A stretch of DNA of 64,000 nucleotides. Source: Parapusillimonas granuli (GTDB lineage Bacteria > Pseudomonadota > Gammaproteobacteria > Burkholderiales > Burkholderiaceae_B). The position numbers and the translations under genes are program-made. Positions 20,067 to 27,471 of this stretch are shown here, piece after piece; within the stretch, counting starts at the first letter, position 1, and every line of letters starts with the position of its first letter. The notes beneath the pieces are model-generated. The model made no database searches and was not told the DNA's origin. It saw only the letters and a list, made by a program, of their open reading frames with translations. The stretch is taken from NCBI RefSeq assembly GCF_013416525.1, contig NZ_JACCEM010000012.1:41078-105077 (forward strand). The letters are read 5' to 3'.

Positions 20067-20093
20067 ACGCCAATCCGCAAGGGTTGGCGTTTT
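20067..20093 (+). terminator. Rho-independent terminator of tRNA-Thr
   Basis: A 10-bp stem (ACGCCAATCC at 20067-20076 with GGGTTGGCGT at 20081-20090, one G-T wobble) is closed by a GCAA tetraloop of the stable GNRA class. The T-rich tail is TTTTGCTTT. It is positioned 16 bases after the CCA end of the tRNA. Confidence 0.85.
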
Positions 20094-20171
20094 GCTTTGC
20101 TACTCCCATGTAGCCGGTGTGTAGACTTCAGCCGCCAATGTGCCTGCTCCTCAAGGCAAGAGGAGTTACCT

Positions 20172-20270
20172 GTGATTGCGCAGGTGACCGTACCCAGGGA
20201 AATACGGCGGCGCATGGGCCTGAAGCTCGGCGACAAGATCACCTTCTCTCCGCTCAGCGAAAGCTTTGCT
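20172..20270 (+). pseudogene. Remnant of a SpoVT/AbrB-type antitoxin gene
   Basis: From a GTG at 20172, with AGGAG at 20161-20165, the frame reads VIAQVTVPREIRRRMGLKLGDKITF. This is the second half of a SpoVT/AbrB DNA-binding domain (consensus KGQVTIPxxIRxxLGLxxGDxVxF). The first strand is replaced and no antitoxin C-terminus or toxin gene follows. The frame stays open through the MarR promoter and into marR, but that is probably chance. I infer a decayed toxin-antitoxin locus next to tRNA-Thr. The motif match is clear; the history is inference. Confidence 0.6.
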
Positions 20271-20321
20271 AAACAGCATGTTTTTTATATAATTAGCCGC
20301 CTTATTATAAGGCGACTAATT
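20266..20321 (+). promoter_or_regulatory. Promoter and large palindromic operator of the MarR/AlkD operon
   Basis: A perfect -10 TATAAT (20288-20293) follows a fair -35 TTGCTA (20266-20271) with a 16-base spacer. Immediately downstream, 20291-20321 is a near-perfect palindrome: two 15-base arms, 14 of 15 positions paired, centred on 20306, ending one base before the marR ATG. Each arm contains TTAG-C-CGCCTTAT or its complement. A dimeric MarR protein bound there would cover the transcription start, so autorepression is the obvious model. AAGG inside the right arm may also serve as ribosome-binding site. Confidence 0.75.
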
Positions 20322-20816
20322 ATGAAGCTCGAACAGAAGTACAACGCGCTCATTCAGGAAGCGCAACGACGCAAGATGCCCGACGTGGAAGGCATTCGCC
20401 TGTGCTTCCAAACGCTTTCGCTCGCTGCGGGAATCGACCAGGACTGCGCCGCGCTGCTGGCGCCGCATGGTTTGTCCGAAGGGCGCTTCATCCTGCTGTT
20501 CCTGCTCGATGCGGCGCCCGGGGGACTGGCGCCGAACGCGCTGGCCGACAACGCGGGGGTTACCCGCGCCACCGTCACGGGGCTGCTCGACGGCCTCGAG
20601 CGCGAAGGACTGATCGAGCGCCTTGCGGACACCAATGACCGCCGAGCGCTGTGCATACGGCTCACTCGCAAGGGAAAACGTGCAGCAAAGACTGTGTCCG
20701 AGCAGCATGGCCGCTGGATAGCCGGCCTGTATGGCAACCTTTCCGTATCGGAGCGCAAGCAATTGGCGACCCTGCTGGAGAAAGTGGCCGGCAATCTCGG
20801 CAGGAGGGCGCCATGA
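20322..20816 (+). CDS. MarR family transcriptional regulator
   Basis: A 164-residue winged helix-turn-helix protein: dimerisation helices at both ends, HTH (NALADNAGVTRATVTGLLDGLEREGLIER) and wing (RLADTNDRRALCIRLTRKGK). The ATG at 20322 directly abuts the large palindrome, and the coding frame upstream is the antitoxin remnant, not part of this protein. The stop overlaps the start of the AlkD-like gene (ATGA), so regulator and repair-like protein are made together. The inducing ligand is not evident; a toxic electrophile or alkylator is a guess from the neighbour. Confidence 0.9.
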   Translation: MKLEQKYNALIQEAQRRKMPDVEGIRLCFQTLSLAAGIDQDCAALLAPHGLSEGRFILLFLLDAAPGGLAPNALADNAGVTRATVTGLLDGLEREGLIERLADTNDRRALCIRLTRKGKRAAKTVSEQHGRWIAGLYGNLSVSERKQLATLLEKVAGNLGRRAP

Positions 20817-21586
20817 CGGCTGCCCGCAAAGGCGCAACCCGCGCTTCAGCCATCCCCTCCGACGTGCTGCAAGCCTTGTCTAGCGGCGCCATGCAAAGCG
20901 CCACCTTGGCCGAGTGCCTGGCTCTTGACCAGGCCCGGCTGATGCGTGCCGTTTTTCCCGGCCTGTCACCCCAGGCGCTCAAAGAAGTGGATTCCGCCTG
21001 CGAGCTGGGCATTCTCAAGCGCATGAGCCGCATCGGCGCCGTGTTGCTGGATGCGTTGGGCGCAGGTGGCATCGAGACCTGCCGGGCGCACAGCGCCGAT
21101 ACCGTGCGCGGCTGGGCCTGCTTCATGATCGGGGCACAGCCCGGGCTGTCTCTTTCCACGCGGCTGGCCGCCATCCGCCCACTGGCGGACGACGGACATT
21201 TCGGCGTGCGCGAATGGGCCTGGATGGCGATGCGCCCGCACTTGGCGGAAGAACTGGATGCGTCCATCTCTCTTTTGGCTCAATGGGCAACCTTGCCTTC
21301 CGAACGCTTGCGCCGCTTCGCCAGCGAAGCCATGCGCCCGCGAGGCGTGTGGTGCGCGCATATTGGCGGCCTCAAACGCGAACCCGGGCGGGCGCTGCCC
21401 ATTTTGGCACCACTGCGCAACGATCCTTCCCGCTACGTGCAGGACTCGGTCGCCAACTGGCTCAACGATGCCGCCAAAGACCAGCCCGACTGGGTACGCG
21501 GCCTTTGTGCTCAATGGCTGCAAGCCATGCCCACCGACGACGCCACCCGCCGCATCTGCCAGCGCGCCTTGCGCAATCTAAAGTAA
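20813..21586 (+). CDS. AlkD-like HEAT-repeat DNA alkylation repair protein
   Basis: A 257-residue all-helical protein of the DNA alkylation repair (AlkD/AlkC) superfamily. Visible features are VRGWACFMIGAQPGLSLSTRLAAIRPLADDGHFGVREWAWMAMRPHLA and DPSRYVQDSVANWLNDAAKDQPDWVRGL, the tandem helical repeats with conserved W/R residues facing DNA. Members are glycosylases for bulky or cationic alkylated bases, though several relatives have no shown activity. It is translationally coupled to the MarR regulator. The enzyme activity is inferred from family only. Confidence 0.82.
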   Translation: MTAARKGATRASAIPSDVLQALSSGAMQSATLAECLALDQARLMRAVFPGLSPQALKEVDSACELGILKRMSRIGAVLLDALGAGGIETCRAHSADTVRGWACFMIGAQPGLSLSTRLAAIRPLADDGHFGVREWAWMAMRPHLAEELDASISLLAQWATLPSERLRRFASEAMRPRGVWCAHIGGLKREPGRALPILAPLRNDPSRYVQDSVANWLNDAAKDQPDWVRGLCAQWLQAMPTDDATRRICQRALRNLK

Positions 21587-21949
21587 ACGAGATATCCGGT
21601 TCAGCCGGGCCGCGAGCACGGCCACGGAAGGCACTCATGGAGCATGCCCCCTGATTAATATTCAATCATTTTATTTATCAAAATAAATGATGATTACGTC
21701 GATCGAGTAAAGCACATCGGTAGATCACTAGCGATACGGTTTAACGCATACGATTTAATTTTAATGATTTAACACCCTAATCCCGCAGTATTTAATAATG
21801 ATGTTCATATCTCGCGCCTCCATCATTTATATTGATTGAGTATTTCAATAAATGATATTGGTAAATCCCGTGGTTCGCTGACATAATCTGCCGCGCCCGC
21901 CGGCATCTGGCCGGACTGCGAAAGCGATGCGAGGATGGGAGAGGGACTC
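21587..21949. other. AT-rich intergenic desert with repeated ATCATTT/AAATGAT half-sites
   Basis: No gene is visible in these 363 bases. About 21650-21870 is strikingly AT-rich against a GC-rich background and has no coding pattern. It contains two inverted repeats sharing the same half-site: ATCATTT 21665-21671 with AAATGAT 21685-21691, and ATCATTTA 21822-21829 with TAAATGAT 21849-21856. The right part precedes the aldehyde dehydrogenase, whose ribosome-binding site (GGGAGAGGGA) is just before 21950. It could be a regulator-binding region, H-NS/MvaT-type silenced DNA, or a scar of inserted DNA. Confidence 0.5.
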
Positions 21950-23404
21950 ATGACGATAGCGAACAATTTGATCGACGGGCGTTGGTGTCCGGCGCAAAGC
22001 GGCCGGTTGGCCGACAGCATCAACCCGGCGACCGGTGAAGTCATAGGCCGGTTGGCGGACAGCGGCACGGAAGACGCATCCGCAGCCATCCAGGCGGCCA
22101 GCGCCGCCTTCAACCGCCCCGAATGGGCGCAGAACCCGCGCTTGCGCCAACAAGTCATGTGGGAATGGTCGGATCGCCTGGCGTCCTGCGCCGAAGAACT
22201 CGCCCAGTTGCTCACGCGCGAAAACGGCAAGGTGTTGGCGCAGGCGCGCGGCGAAATCGCCGGCGCCATCTCCGAGATCCGCTATTACGCGGGCCTGACG
22301 CGTTACATGCCCGGCCACGTATTCGAGGTATCGCCCGGCGAATACTCCACCATGCTCAAAGAGCCGGCCGGCGTCGTCGGCATCATCGTGCCCTGGAACT
22401 CTCCCGTCGTGCTGCTGATCCGCTCGTTGACGCCCGCGCTGGCGGCGGGGTGCACGACCGTCATCAAGCCGGCACCGCAGACGGCGCTGATCAACGCGGC
22501 CGTGCTCAGGCCGCTCTCCGAAATCGCCGCACTGCCGCCCGGAGTGATCAACGTCGTTTCCGAAACCGGGCATGAAGTGGCGCAGGCCCTGGTGACGTCC
22601 CCCTTGGTCGACGTATTGAGTTTCACAGGCTCCAACGCCACGGGGCAGCGCATCATGGCGGCCGCCGCGCCGACGATGAAGCGCCTGTCGCTGGAACTCG
22701 GCGGCAAGGCGGCCTGCCTGGTTTTCGACGACGCGGACATCGCGAAGACCGCGGGGCTGCTGGCCGCGGCCGCGACGATCACCTCCGGGCAGCAATGCAC
22801 GGCCGCCCGGCGCGTTCTGGTGCACGCCAGCAAGTTCGGCGAGATGAAGCAAGCCCTGACCCAGGCCTTGCGCGCCCTGAAGGTCGGGCCGGGCGACGAG
22901 GCCGGTGTGCACATGGGCCCCCTGATCGACGAGCGCGCCCATGCGCAGGTCCAGGAGTGCGTATCCAGGACCTTGGACATCGCTGACGAGGTGCTGCTGC
23001 CCGGCGGTCGCCCGCAGTCGCTCCCGCAGGGTTTCTTCATGAATCCCGCTCTGGTCGCACACCAGGATAGCGGCGCCTTCTTCATCCAGGAAGAAATTTT
23101 CGGGCCCTTGCTGGTGATGGAATCCTTCGAGGATGAGTCCGAAGCCGTCAGGCGGGCGAACCATAGCGAATATGGCCTGGCGGCCAGCATCTGGACGCGC
23201 GACGGCGCCCGCGCCATGCGCGTGGCCAGGGCCCTGCGCAATGGCACGGTATGGATCAACGACCACAACAAACTGTTTGCCGAAGCCGAAACGGGCGGCT
23301 ATCGCCGCAGCGGCCTGGGGCGCCTGCACGGCTACGACGCGCTCAACGATTTTCTGGAAATCAAGCATATCTATCAGCAGGCGGGCGTGGTCGCCCCCGG
23401 CTGA
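21950..23404 (+). CDS. NAD(P)-dependent aldehyde dehydrogenase
   Basis: A 484-residue ALDH superfamily enzyme. It has the cofactor-binding PWNSPVVLLIRSLTPALAAGCTTVIKPAPQT, the general base Glu249 in LELGGKAA, the catalytic Cys283 in SGQQCTAARR, and the EEIFGPLL motif near the C-terminus. The length is normal. It stands alone, with no neighbour in the same unit, behind the AT-rich region. The substrate is not determinable; the overall pattern resembles vanillin/benzaldehyde or betaine-aldehyde type members without a decisive signature. Confidence 0.9.
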   Translation: MTIANNLIDGRWCPAQSGRLADSINPATGEVIGRLADSGTEDASAAIQAASAAFNRPEWAQNPRLRQQVMWEWSDRLASCAEELAQLLTRENGKVLAQARGEIAGAISEIRYYAGLTRYMPGHVFEVSPGEYSTMLKEPAGVVGIIVPWNSPVVLLIRSLTPALAAGCTTVIKPAPQTALINAAVLRPLSEIAALPPGVINVVSETGHEVAQALVTSPLVDVLSFTGSNATGQRIMAAAAPTMKRLSLELGGKAACLVFDDADIAKTAGLLAAAATITSGQQCTAARRVLVHASKFGEMKQALTQALRALKVGPGDEAGVHMGPLIDERAHAQVQECVSRTLDIADEVLLPGGRPQSLPQGFFMNPALVAHQDSGAFFIQEEIFGPLLVMESFEDESEAVRRANHSEYGLAASIWTRDGARAMRVARALRNGTVWINDHNKLFAEAETGGYRRSGLGRLHGYDALNDFLEIKHIYQQAGVVAPG

Positions 23405-23432
23405 CAGGGCCGCGTAGGCGGGCTCGCACAAA

Positions 23433-23466
23433 GTAATACCTGCTAAAATCCAGGTATTACAAGGAG
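23433..23466 (+). promoter_or_regulatory. Self-complementary operator and -10 box of the AbrB/VapC operon
   Basis: A perfect 10-bp inverted repeat (GTAATACCTG 23433-23442, CAGGTATTAC 23451-23460) encloses an eight-base centre that contains the candidate -10 TAAAAT (23444-23449). AAGGAG follows at 23461-23466 as ribosome-binding site. Binding of the antitoxin dimer or toxin complex would cover the -10 box, the standard autoregulation of type II modules. No good -35 is present. Confidence 0.75.
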
Positions 23467-23472
23467 CATGCC

Positions 23473-23709
23473 ATGTCTACGCTCACCGCCAAAGGGCAAG
23501 TCACCATTCCCAAACCTGTGCGTGATCTGCTTGGGCTATGCCCCGGCGCCGAAGTCAGCTTCGAAATCGCCAGCGACGGGCGGGTGTATTTACAGCCCGG
23601 AGCCGCGAGCGCGGCTTCCAGAAGCAGCTTCAGGCAATTCAGGGGGGCGGCCAAATGCGGCATGACCACCGATCAGATCATGAAGCTCACCCGCTCAGCG
23701 GATGAATGA
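23473..23709 (+). CDS. AbrB/MazE-type antitoxin
   Basis: A 78-residue protein with an N-terminal SpoVT/AbrB swapped-hairpin DNA-binding domain (STLTAKGQVTIPKPVRDLLGLCPGAEVSFEIASDGRVYLQP). The short C-terminal tail (FRGAAKCGMTTDQIMKLTR) is of the type that wraps a PIN toxin. It is expected to neutralise the toxin encoded next and to repress their shared promoter through the palindrome just upstream. Its stop overlaps the toxin start. Confidence 0.92.
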   Translation: MSTLTAKGQVTIPKPVRDLLGLCPGAEVSFEIASDGRVYLQPGAASAASRSSFRQFRGAAKCGMTTDQIMKLTRSADE

Positions 23710-24134
23710 CGATGACCACGCTGATCGACACCAGTATCTTGCTGGATGTGGTGACAGACGATCCAAACTGGGCCGACTGGTCCATCCAGCAGCTGGAGTC
23801 GGTCAGCATCCAGGGCCCATTGTTGATCAATGATGTGGTGTACGCCGAATGGTCCGTCGGCTATGACCACATCGAGGCGCTGGACGACACCATTGCAAAA
23901 ATGGGCCTGCTGGTCGAGCGCATTCCGGCCAGCGCGCTTTTCCTGGCCGGCAAGGCCTTTCGCAGGTATCGCGGCGAAGCGGAAAGAGAAACCGGCGTCT
24001 TGCCTGATTTCTTCATCGGCGCGCATGCCGCGGTATTGGCCATTCCCTTGCTTACCCGGGACACCAAACGATATCGCCGTTATTTCCCAACTCTTACATT
24101 GATCAGCCCATCACCTTCCGGTCCAGTCGCCTGA
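23706..24134 (+). CDS. VapC-family PIN-domain ribonuclease toxin
   Basis: A 142-residue PIN domain with the four-acid active site recognisable as Asp8 (TLIDTSILLD), Glu48 (VYAEWS), Asp101 (LPDFFIGAHAAV) and Asp119 (LLTRDTKRYRRYF). VapC toxins cleave tRNA or rRNA and stop growth when free of antitoxin. The start overlaps the antitoxin stop (ATGA), the classic coupling. All acidic residues are intact, so it is probably functional. Confidence 0.9.
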   Translation: MTMTTLIDTSILLDVVTDDPNWADWSIQQLESVSIQGPLLINDVVYAEWSVGYDHIEALDDTIAKMGLLVERIPASALFLAGKAFRRYRGEAERETGVLPDFFIGAHAAVLAIPLLTRDTKRYRRYFPTLTLISPSPSGPVA

Positions 24135-24148
24135 TCGCCGCACTACAA

Positions 24149-24916
24149 ATGAGAACCAACCAGAAACTCACCCCAACGTCGGAAACCGCAAAAAAAACCC
24201 TGGGGCTGCTAGATATCCTGAGCAAGGGAAAGCGCGAATGGACCGCTGCCGAAGTGGCGAAGGAAGCGAATCTTCCGCATAGCACGGCCTTTCGCCTGCT
24301 GTCGACGCTAGAGGAATTGCGCTTCATCGAATACGACGCGGAAAGCCGGCGCTACCAGCTGGGCTTGAAGCTGCTGGAGCTCGGCCACCTGGTATCGCAG
24401 CGCCTGGACTTGCCTTCGCGCGCGATGCCTTTTCTTAAAGAGCTTGCGGAAGAATCGGGCGAGACGGCTCATTTGTCCATTCGCGACGGGGACTGCGGGG
24501 TCTTTATCGCCAAGGTCGATGGCGAGCACAGCGTACGCATGCACACGCCGCTCGGACGCAGGGTTCCTCTGCACGCCGGCGCATCGATGAAATCGCTCAT
24601 GGCCGATCTGAGCGATGAAGAAATTTCCGCATACATCGCGATGCGCGCGCAAGCCGGCACGCCGATATCCGACCCCGGCAGGCTGCATGAGCAAGTGCGC
24701 TTCATTCGCGAGCATGGCTATTGCTCGACCATTGCGGAACAAACGCCCGGCGCGGCCGGCGTGGGCGCGCCGGTGCGGAATCACGCGGGCGAAGTCGTGG
24801 CGGCCTTGACCATTTCAGGGCCGGAATCCCGCTTCACCGAAGAAAATATTCAACGCTTCTCGGCGCTGGTCACCCGGGCGGCGGCCGGGCTCTCCAGGCG
24901 GTTGGGCAACGTCTGA
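24149..24916 (+). CDS. IclR family transcriptional regulator
   Basis: A 255-residue protein: N-terminal winged HTH (WTAAEVAKEANLPHSTAFRLLSTLEELRFIEYD) and C-terminal effector-binding GAF-like domain (SIRDGDCGVFIAKVDGEHSVRMHTPLGRRVPLHAGASMKSLMA). It converges on the Bug receptor gene of the five-gene catabolic run at 24.9-30.1 kb and is the only regulator beside that run, so it probably controls it. The effector should be the pathway substrate or an intermediate. Confidence 0.93.
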   Translation: MRTNQKLTPTSETAKKTLGLLDILSKGKREWTAAEVAKEANLPHSTAFRLLSTLEELRFIEYDAESRRYQLGLKLLELGHLVSQRLDLPSRAMPFLKELAEESGETAHLSIRDGDCGVFIAKVDGEHSVRMHTPLGRRVPLHAGASMKSLMADLSDEEISAYIAMRAQAGTPISDPGRLHEQVRFIREHGYCSTIAEQTPGAAGVGAPVRNHAGEVVAALTISGPESRFTEENIQRFSALVTRAAAGLSRRLGNV

Positions 24917-24938
24917 CCCATGGCCAGGGCCGGCCCGC

Positions 24939-25910
24939 TTATTTCGCCGTCGCGCCGCTGGCCTTCACCAGCTCTCCCTGTTCCGCGATCTGTGCCTTGA
25001 TGTAGTCGTCGCACTCGCCCAATACGGGGTCTCTTGGGGTGATGCCCTGGGCGACGAGCTTTTCGCGGATCTCGGGCAGCGCGCTCACCGCCTTGAGCTC
25101 GGTGGCCAGGCGCTGCATGACCGGCTCCGGGGTTCGCTTGGGCGCCAGAAGCGCATACCAGATCTGGTATTCGAAGCCTTCCAGGCCCGCCTCCTGGGCC
25201 GTAGGGGTGTCGGGCAATAAAGGCGAGCGCTCGGCGCCCGTGACGGCCAGGCCCGTGAGCTTGCCCGCCTGCATCTGCGGCATGGCTATGCTGACCGGCG
25301 GAAAGGCGAGGTCGATGCGCCCACCGATGATCTCCATCACGGCCTCCTGAACGCCTTTATAGGGAACGTGCACCATCTCGGTGCCGGTACGGCTGACGAA
25401 ATATTCTCCGGCCAGGTGCGCCGCCGTGCCGATGCCGCCGGAACCATAGTTCATCTTCCCAGGCCTCTTCTTTACATGCTCCACGAAATCCTTCACGCTG
25501 GTGATCTTGAGACTGGGCGAGATGGAGATGACGGTTGGGGAACTTGCAACGAGCCCGACACAGGAAAGGTCGTTGGCCGTATCGTAGGGCAGGTCTTTGT
25601 ATAAGGTGGCGTTGATGGCATGGGACGAAGACACCATCTGCAAGGTGTAGCCATCCGCCGGCGCTTGCAGCAAGGTCCGGGTCGCGATGATTCCTCCGGA
25701 ACCGACCTTGTTCTCCACTACGACAGGCTGCCCCAGGCGTTCAGAAAGCTTGTCCGAGTAGAGCCGGGCGATCGTGTCGACCAGGGAGCCGGGCGAGAAC
25801 GGGACGAGTATCTTTATCGATTTGCCCGGGTAGCTTCCTTGCGCGTGCGCGGAGCTTACCAATTGAGCGCCGGCGGCAAGCATGGCCGCGGCAAGCCATT
25901 TCATTTTCAT
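24939..25910 (-). CDS. Bug (TctC-family) periplasmic solute-binding receptor, cluster i
   Basis: A 323-residue exported protein: Sec signal ending SSAHAQ, then YPGKSIKILVPFSPGSLVDTIARLYSDKLSERLGQPVVVENKVGSGG, the Bug family hallmark. ATPADGYTLQMVSS-like residues, YGSGGIGTAAHLAGE and HVPYKGVQEAVMEIIGGRIDL follow. Bug receptors bind carboxylates for tripartite TctABC transporters or for sensing. No TctA/TctB membrane genes are nearby. It is the last gene of a minus-strand run starting at the Fe-alcohol dehydrogenase, so it probably binds that pathway's substrate. The start at 25910 (MKMKWLAAAML) was chosen from the signal peptide. Confidence 0.93.
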   Translation of the reverse strand: MKMKWLAAAMLAAGAQLVSSAHAQGSYPGKSIKILVPFSPGSLVDTIARLYSDKLSERLGQPVVVENKVGSGGIIATRTLLQAPADGYTLQMVSSSHAINATLYKDLPYDTANDLSCVGLVASSPTVISISPSLKITSVKDFVEHVKKRPGKMNYGSGGIGTAAHLAGEYFVSRTGTEMVHVPYKGVQEAVMEIIGGRIDLAFPPVSIAMPQMQAGKLTGLAVTGAERSPLLPDTPTAQEAGLEGFEYQIWYALLAPKRTPEPVMQRLATELKAVSALPEIREKLVAQGITPRDPVLGECDDYIKAQIAEQGELVKASGATAK

Positions 25911-26017
25911 TGTGTGTCTCCTTCTATCATCGTTTGGTGGTGGACAAGGCACGGCTTTTTTTGCTCTCCGGAAACGGGTCCCGGCCTCGGCTGGACCGGA
26001 AGCCCTTGCCGGACGTC

Positions 26018-27445
26018 TTACTCCAGGTTGAACACGACGGTCTTGAAATCCGTCAGCTCGCGGATTGCGTATTTCGGGCCCTCCCGGCCGATCCCGCTGT
26101 CTTTGACGCCGCCATAGGGCTGATTGGGCGCACGATAGCGAGAGGCGTCGTTGATCATCACCCCGCCGTAGCGCAGGCGCTTGGCGACATAAAAGGCGTT
26201 CTTGATGTCCTTGGTGAAAATGCCCGCCTGCAGTCCGAATTCGCTGTCGTTCGCTTCACGGATCACCTCATCGGTGTCTTTGAACGGCATGATGTTCACG
26301 ATCGGGGCAAAGACTTCCTGGCACACGACCGCCATGGGGCGCCTTACGTTGCCGAGCACCGTGGGCTGGAACATGCGGCCTTCGCGCTTGCCGCCGATCA
26401 GCACCTCGGCTCCGTTCTGGACGGCTTCGGACAGAAGCCGTTCTGCGCGTTCGGCGGCCGCGTCGGTCAGCACCGGCCCGACGTCGGTCGCATCGTCCAT
26501 GGGGTCTCCCACCTTGAGCCGGCCTACCTTGTCGACGAAGATCTCGGTGAATCGATCGATGACGCTTTCGTGGACATACAGGCGTTGCACGGAGGTGCAT
26601 ACCTGGCCTGCGATCGCATAGCCGGATGCGCGCGCGGCGAGGGCGGCTTGTTCGAGATCCGCATCGGGGAAGACGATGGTCGGCGCGTTGGAGCCGAGCT
26701 CCAGGGCAACGGGCCGAATCCCCACGGTCTCCAGTATGTGCCGGCCCGTGCGCGCCGAGCCCGTGAAGGTGTAGCGGCTGAAGCGAGGATCCTTCAGCAG
26801 TTGCTCGCCCACCGACGGCCCGCGGCCAAAAACGACTGCCAGGTGCCCCGCCGGCAAGCCCGCTTCGACGAGGATCTCGGCCAGGCGATAGGCGGTGATC
26901 GGGGTTTGCTCGGAGGGCTTGAGCACCACGGGGCTTCCAGCGGCAATCGCCGCCGCCACTTTGTGCGCGGCCTGGTTCAGCGGCGCGTTGAAGGGTGTAA
27001 TGGCGCATACGGGGCCCGACGGGGTGTGCATCACCACCGCGAAGCGGCGCTCGGAACCCGGGTTCGCCTCGACCGGGATGGTTTCCCCGTCGATGCGCTT
27101 GGCTTCTTCGGCGGCGTTCAGCAGCGCAGCCGCGGCGGAGTTGACTTCGGCGCGTGATTCGCGAATCGTCTTGCCGACTTCCCGGACCAGCATCCGGGCC
27201 AGGGCTTGGGCGTCTTCCTGCACGAGGCGGCTCGCCTTCTCAAGGATCTGAAAACGCCTGTGGGGAGAGAGCTCCTCGCCCTCGAAGGCTGCTTGCGCCG
27301 CATCGACGGCTTGCTGGACCTGCTCCGCGGTGGCCTCCCGGATCCGCGCGATCGTCTCGCCTGAAAACTTGTTCAGCACCGGTAGCTCGACGTCCGAACC
27401 GCCAACGCCCCACTGGCCGTTGATCAGCATTCTGGGTTGATACAT
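26018..27445 (-). CDS. Aldehyde dehydrogenase, cluster i
   Basis: A 475-residue ALDH: Asn153 in ITPFNAPLN, Glu249 in VALELGSNAPTIV and catalytic Cys283 in GQVCTSVQRLYV, then QEVFAPIVNIMPF. The ELGSN and CTSVQR variants are typical of the branch with lactaldehyde, succinate-semialdehyde-like and sulfo-/phosphono-aldehyde dehydrogenases. Lying with an Fe-alcohol dehydrogenase and a UxaA-type lyase, it probably oxidises an aldehyde intermediate to the acid. The exact substrate is not readable from sequence. Confidence 0.9.
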   Translation of the reverse strand: MYQPRMLINGQWGVGGSDVELPVLNKFSGETIARIREATAEQVQQAVDAAQAAFEGEELSPHRRFQILEKASRLVQEDAQALARMLVREVGKTIRESRAEVNSAAAALLNAAEEAKRIDGETIPVEANPGSERRFAVVMHTPSGPVCAITPFNAPLNQAAHKVAAAIAAGSPVVLKPSEQTPITAYRLAEILVEAGLPAGHLAVVFGRGPSVGEQLLKDPRFSRYTFTGSARTGRHILETVGIRPVALELGSNAPTIVFPDADLEQAALAARASGYAIAGQVCTSVQRLYVHESVIDRFTEIFVDKVGRLKVGDPMDDATDVGPVLTDAAAERAERLLSEAVQNGAEVLIGGKREGRMFQPTVLGNVRRPMAVVCQEVFAPIVNIMPFKDTDEVIREANDSEFGLQAGIFTKDIKNAFYVAKRLRYGGVMINDASRYRAPNQPYGGVKDSGIGREGPKYAIRELTDFKTVVFNLE

Positions 27446-27471
27446 TCATCGCTCCTAAATATGAGTCGTGA

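Noticed and set aside
20097..20816. AbrB-MarR fusion protein
   Set aside because: The frame is open throughout, but a good promoter and a large palindrome lie between the two parts, and MarR proteins of 164 residues from the ATG at 20322 are full length.
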